Assembly (NCBI GenBank): GCA_026770585.1
Contig: MU646326.1
Location: forward strand, 802,521-816,527
Direction: 5' to 3'
DNA length: 14,007 nt
DNA from: Baffinella frigidus
Taxonomy: Eukaryota > Cryptophyceae > Cryptomonadales > Baffinellaceae
The notes under the pieces are model-generated. The model was given only the letters and a program-made list of their open reading frames with translations, made no database searches and had not been told where the DNA came from. Shown piece by piece: positions 9,201 to 12,200 of the stretch (the stretch's first letter is position 1; each line of letters begins with the position of its first letter). The position numbers and the translations under genes were made by a program.

Positions 9201-12200
9201 GAGTGCTGCACGTGCACGCAAACCCCTTTCCCTGACTACTGCAAAGCCCCAGAGGAAGTCTCAAAATTCTTGGACACGACACTAAAATTACTTGTAGGTT
9301 ACCTTTTGACGAATTTTGGTCACGTCCTTCGGGGTGAAAATTGCCTTTTGAGGAGAAAATGGCTCCAAAGTAGCGGAAGCATATGCTTCCGCTACTTTTT
9401 GACACTTCCCCTGGGGCTTTTCACTAGGAAGCGGCATGCCCGCCACGTCGCAGCCACGTGCTAAGTGGATGGTAGAATTTGACTAGAGAATTGGTCCTCG
9501 GTAGGCCTAGAAGGGACGCGGTTGTACCACGTCGCAGCCACTGGGGGGCTCCTTACCCTTACACCCGAAACCCGAAACCCGAAACCCTGAACCCTGAACC
9601 CCCGTGTTCCCCTAAGAGCTTTAGGGTTCAGCGTCCACGTCGCAGCCACCCGGGGGCTTCACGGACACACTCCGTCTACACGATTTGTACTAGAATCTTA
9701 TCGATTGCCTTGGAACCTACCCGGGATTCCACCTTGAATTCGCGGTGAAAAGGTCTTCGGCCGGTGCTAAGTGGCTGTTGTGTCGGGTCGGCAGAACATC
9801 GGGGCGCTGGAAACAGTCGCCCCCCCCGCCTATAGCGTCACCACAGCATAAAACTTACCCAAACCGTGAGGGTTGGTGGATGTGTGGGACACATTTCACA
9901 CACGGTGCTTTCCCTCTTATGAATAGCTGCAGGTCCCTGCGGTGATGCTGACCCGCCGTATCGACATCTGCCCCCCACTTAACCTGATACACCACCTAGC
10001 AGCCACCGGGGGCTTCACGGATACAGTCCATCTAAACGAGTCCATCTAAACGAAAATGACTTTGGTGCTAAGTGGCTGTTGTGTCGGGTCGGCAGAACTT
10101 CGGGGCGCTGGAAACCGTCGCTGGCATGATCTACAGCTTCCTCTACTTCCTGCGCATCATCGCGGTAAATACAGGGGTGGGGGGGTTAGGGGTTGGGAGT
10201 TGGGGGTGAGGGGTGCGGGGTTCGGGATTCGGGGTGAGGGGTGAGGGTGAGGGGTGAGGGGTTAGGATGTAGACAGGGGTTGTGGGTTGGGGGTTACGGT
10301 CTTGTCTAGACTAGGGTTAGGGGTGAGGGTCGAGATGCGGTACAGAGGTTGAAGGAGGGAACACCATCACCAATACACTGCCAGGGCGCAGTTTTTGTAT
10401 TAGTCAACTCACCTGCGAATGTGTAGTAAAGAAGTGCCCAATCTGGGTACCTCGTTTCTAAGTTGACAGATTTTGTGGGTGAATTGACTTTTACAAAATA
10501 TCCGGCCTGGCAGTGAAATACCCTTCCGACCCCCCTCACCCCCCACCTCTCTATCTCCCCTGCCCTCTCTCTCCCACCCCTCCGCACTCTGTTGGTTTCT
10601 CCCTCTCTCTATCTGTGGTAAATACCCTTCTGACCCCCCCCCACCCCCCACCTCTCTATCTCCCCTGCCCTCTCTCTCTCCCACCCCTCCGCTCTCTCTT
10701 CTTTTCTCCCTCTCTCTATATGTGGTAAATACCCCCCCTCCTCTATCTCCCTCCGCTCTCTCTCCTCTCTCTCTCCCACCCCTCCCCTCTCTCTTCGTTC
10801 CCCCCCCTCTCTACATGTGTCTTTACCCCCCCCCCCAGGAGGCTGTCTATGCACCCAGCATAAATGTCGATTGTAAGCGTTTGTGTAGTAATTTGTATAT
10901 GTTTGGTCACGTGGCGCCCGCTTTGGTCACGTGGCGCCCGCTTTGCGGGCGCCACGTGACCAACTCTCCCCACAAAACGCTAGAATTGACTTTTATTCTG
11001 GTCACACGGGTAGCCTCGTGTGGCCTGGGGGCCACTAGCCTGCCTGCACCACTCGAGATTGCTAGAGGGGCCTATTTATATGTGGGGTTGTAGATATTTG
11101 AACCAGGATAAGGTACCCCAACTTCGTGACTGGCCAATATATGGCTAGTAACGTGACCAATCAACGAAAGTTACTACACAAATGCCCACGTTTTAAAGCA
11201 ACCTGATTTTAAATAGGCCCCTCTAGCATTCTCGTGTGGCAGCCCCTAACGAGCCGGCCGCGAACCGCCCTCAAAACTGTAGTCTGTTAAAATTCTACGC
11301 AAACCAGGATGTTCATCGATAAAAATTCCGTGCATATCCCAGATTTCACGCCCTAACCCCTAACCCCCAATCCCCAACTCCTAAACCTTCAGCACTAAAC
11401 ATAAGCCCTACACTGTAAGTTCTCAACCCTAAACACTCAACCCCACACCACACACCCTACACTCTACCCCTTAACACCCTCAACCTACGGATCTCAATCA
11501 GACGAGTATTCCTGAGGAATACGATTTTGGTGTATATCAAGGCTGAGGGGCTGTTCATATTGGCCTTTCACAGTAGCAACTTCACAATATATAGCCTTAA
11601 GATACACCAAAATCGCATCGGTGGTCCCCGAAATCGTATATCTCAGAAATAGTCGTCCTGATGAGATCGTCGCAGGCGCCCTACGACCCGCGTGCGGGGT
11701 ATTCGCGGTGGGGGTACATGACGTCCTTCTTTGGCGTCGCGGACATCCTCGCGTTTGTGCCCTTCTACCTCCAAGCCGGGTACCTCCCACACGGTGGACT
11801 AGGGACCTTTCATCAAAAGTCAACTTGCCCTGTGGGTAGTTGACTTTGAGGATTTTCTGGTGTAAATTTGGTCACGTAACGCCCCAGAATTCGGGCCATG
11901 ACGTCCTTCTTCGGCGTCGTGGACATCCTCGCGTTTGTGCCCTTCTACCTCCAAGCCGGGCACCTCTCCTAACCGAAAACCGAAACCCGAAACCCGAAAC
12001 CCGAAACCCGAAACACGAAACACGAAACCCGAAACACGAAACCCGAAACACGAAACACGAAACACGAAACACGAAACCCGAGACCCGAAACCCGAAACCC
12101 GAAACCCGAAACCCGAAACACGAAACACGAAACCCGAAACACGAAACCCGAAACACGAAACACGAAACACGAAATCCGAAACCCGAAACACGAAACACGA

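Larger units (their letters stand above)
8205..10095. other. Intron 1.9 kb: split copy of S1 exon end, hairpins, S2-start copy
   Basis: Between S1 and S2 exons. It holds a copy of the S1 exon end split by an element (8426-8618), family-D (8863-9014) and family-B (9069-9182) elements, an inverted repeat with a 32-bp palindrome (9367-9398), CGAAACC heptamers (9566-9602), family-F elements and a copy of the S2 exon start. 8620-8860 shows only CCTACGGGT/CTACCGTAGGG fragments. Confidence 0.6.
10165..11675. other. Intron 1.5 kb: G-rich tract, CT array, hairpins
   Basis: Between S2 and S3 exons. In order: G-rich TTAGGGG-like tract (10169-10335), family-C element (10376-10515), CT-rich tandem array (10516-10838), hairpin (10925-10961), family-B element (11061-11227), degenerate CCCTAA sequence (11349-11485), inverted repeat (11500-11655). 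Confidence 0.6.
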
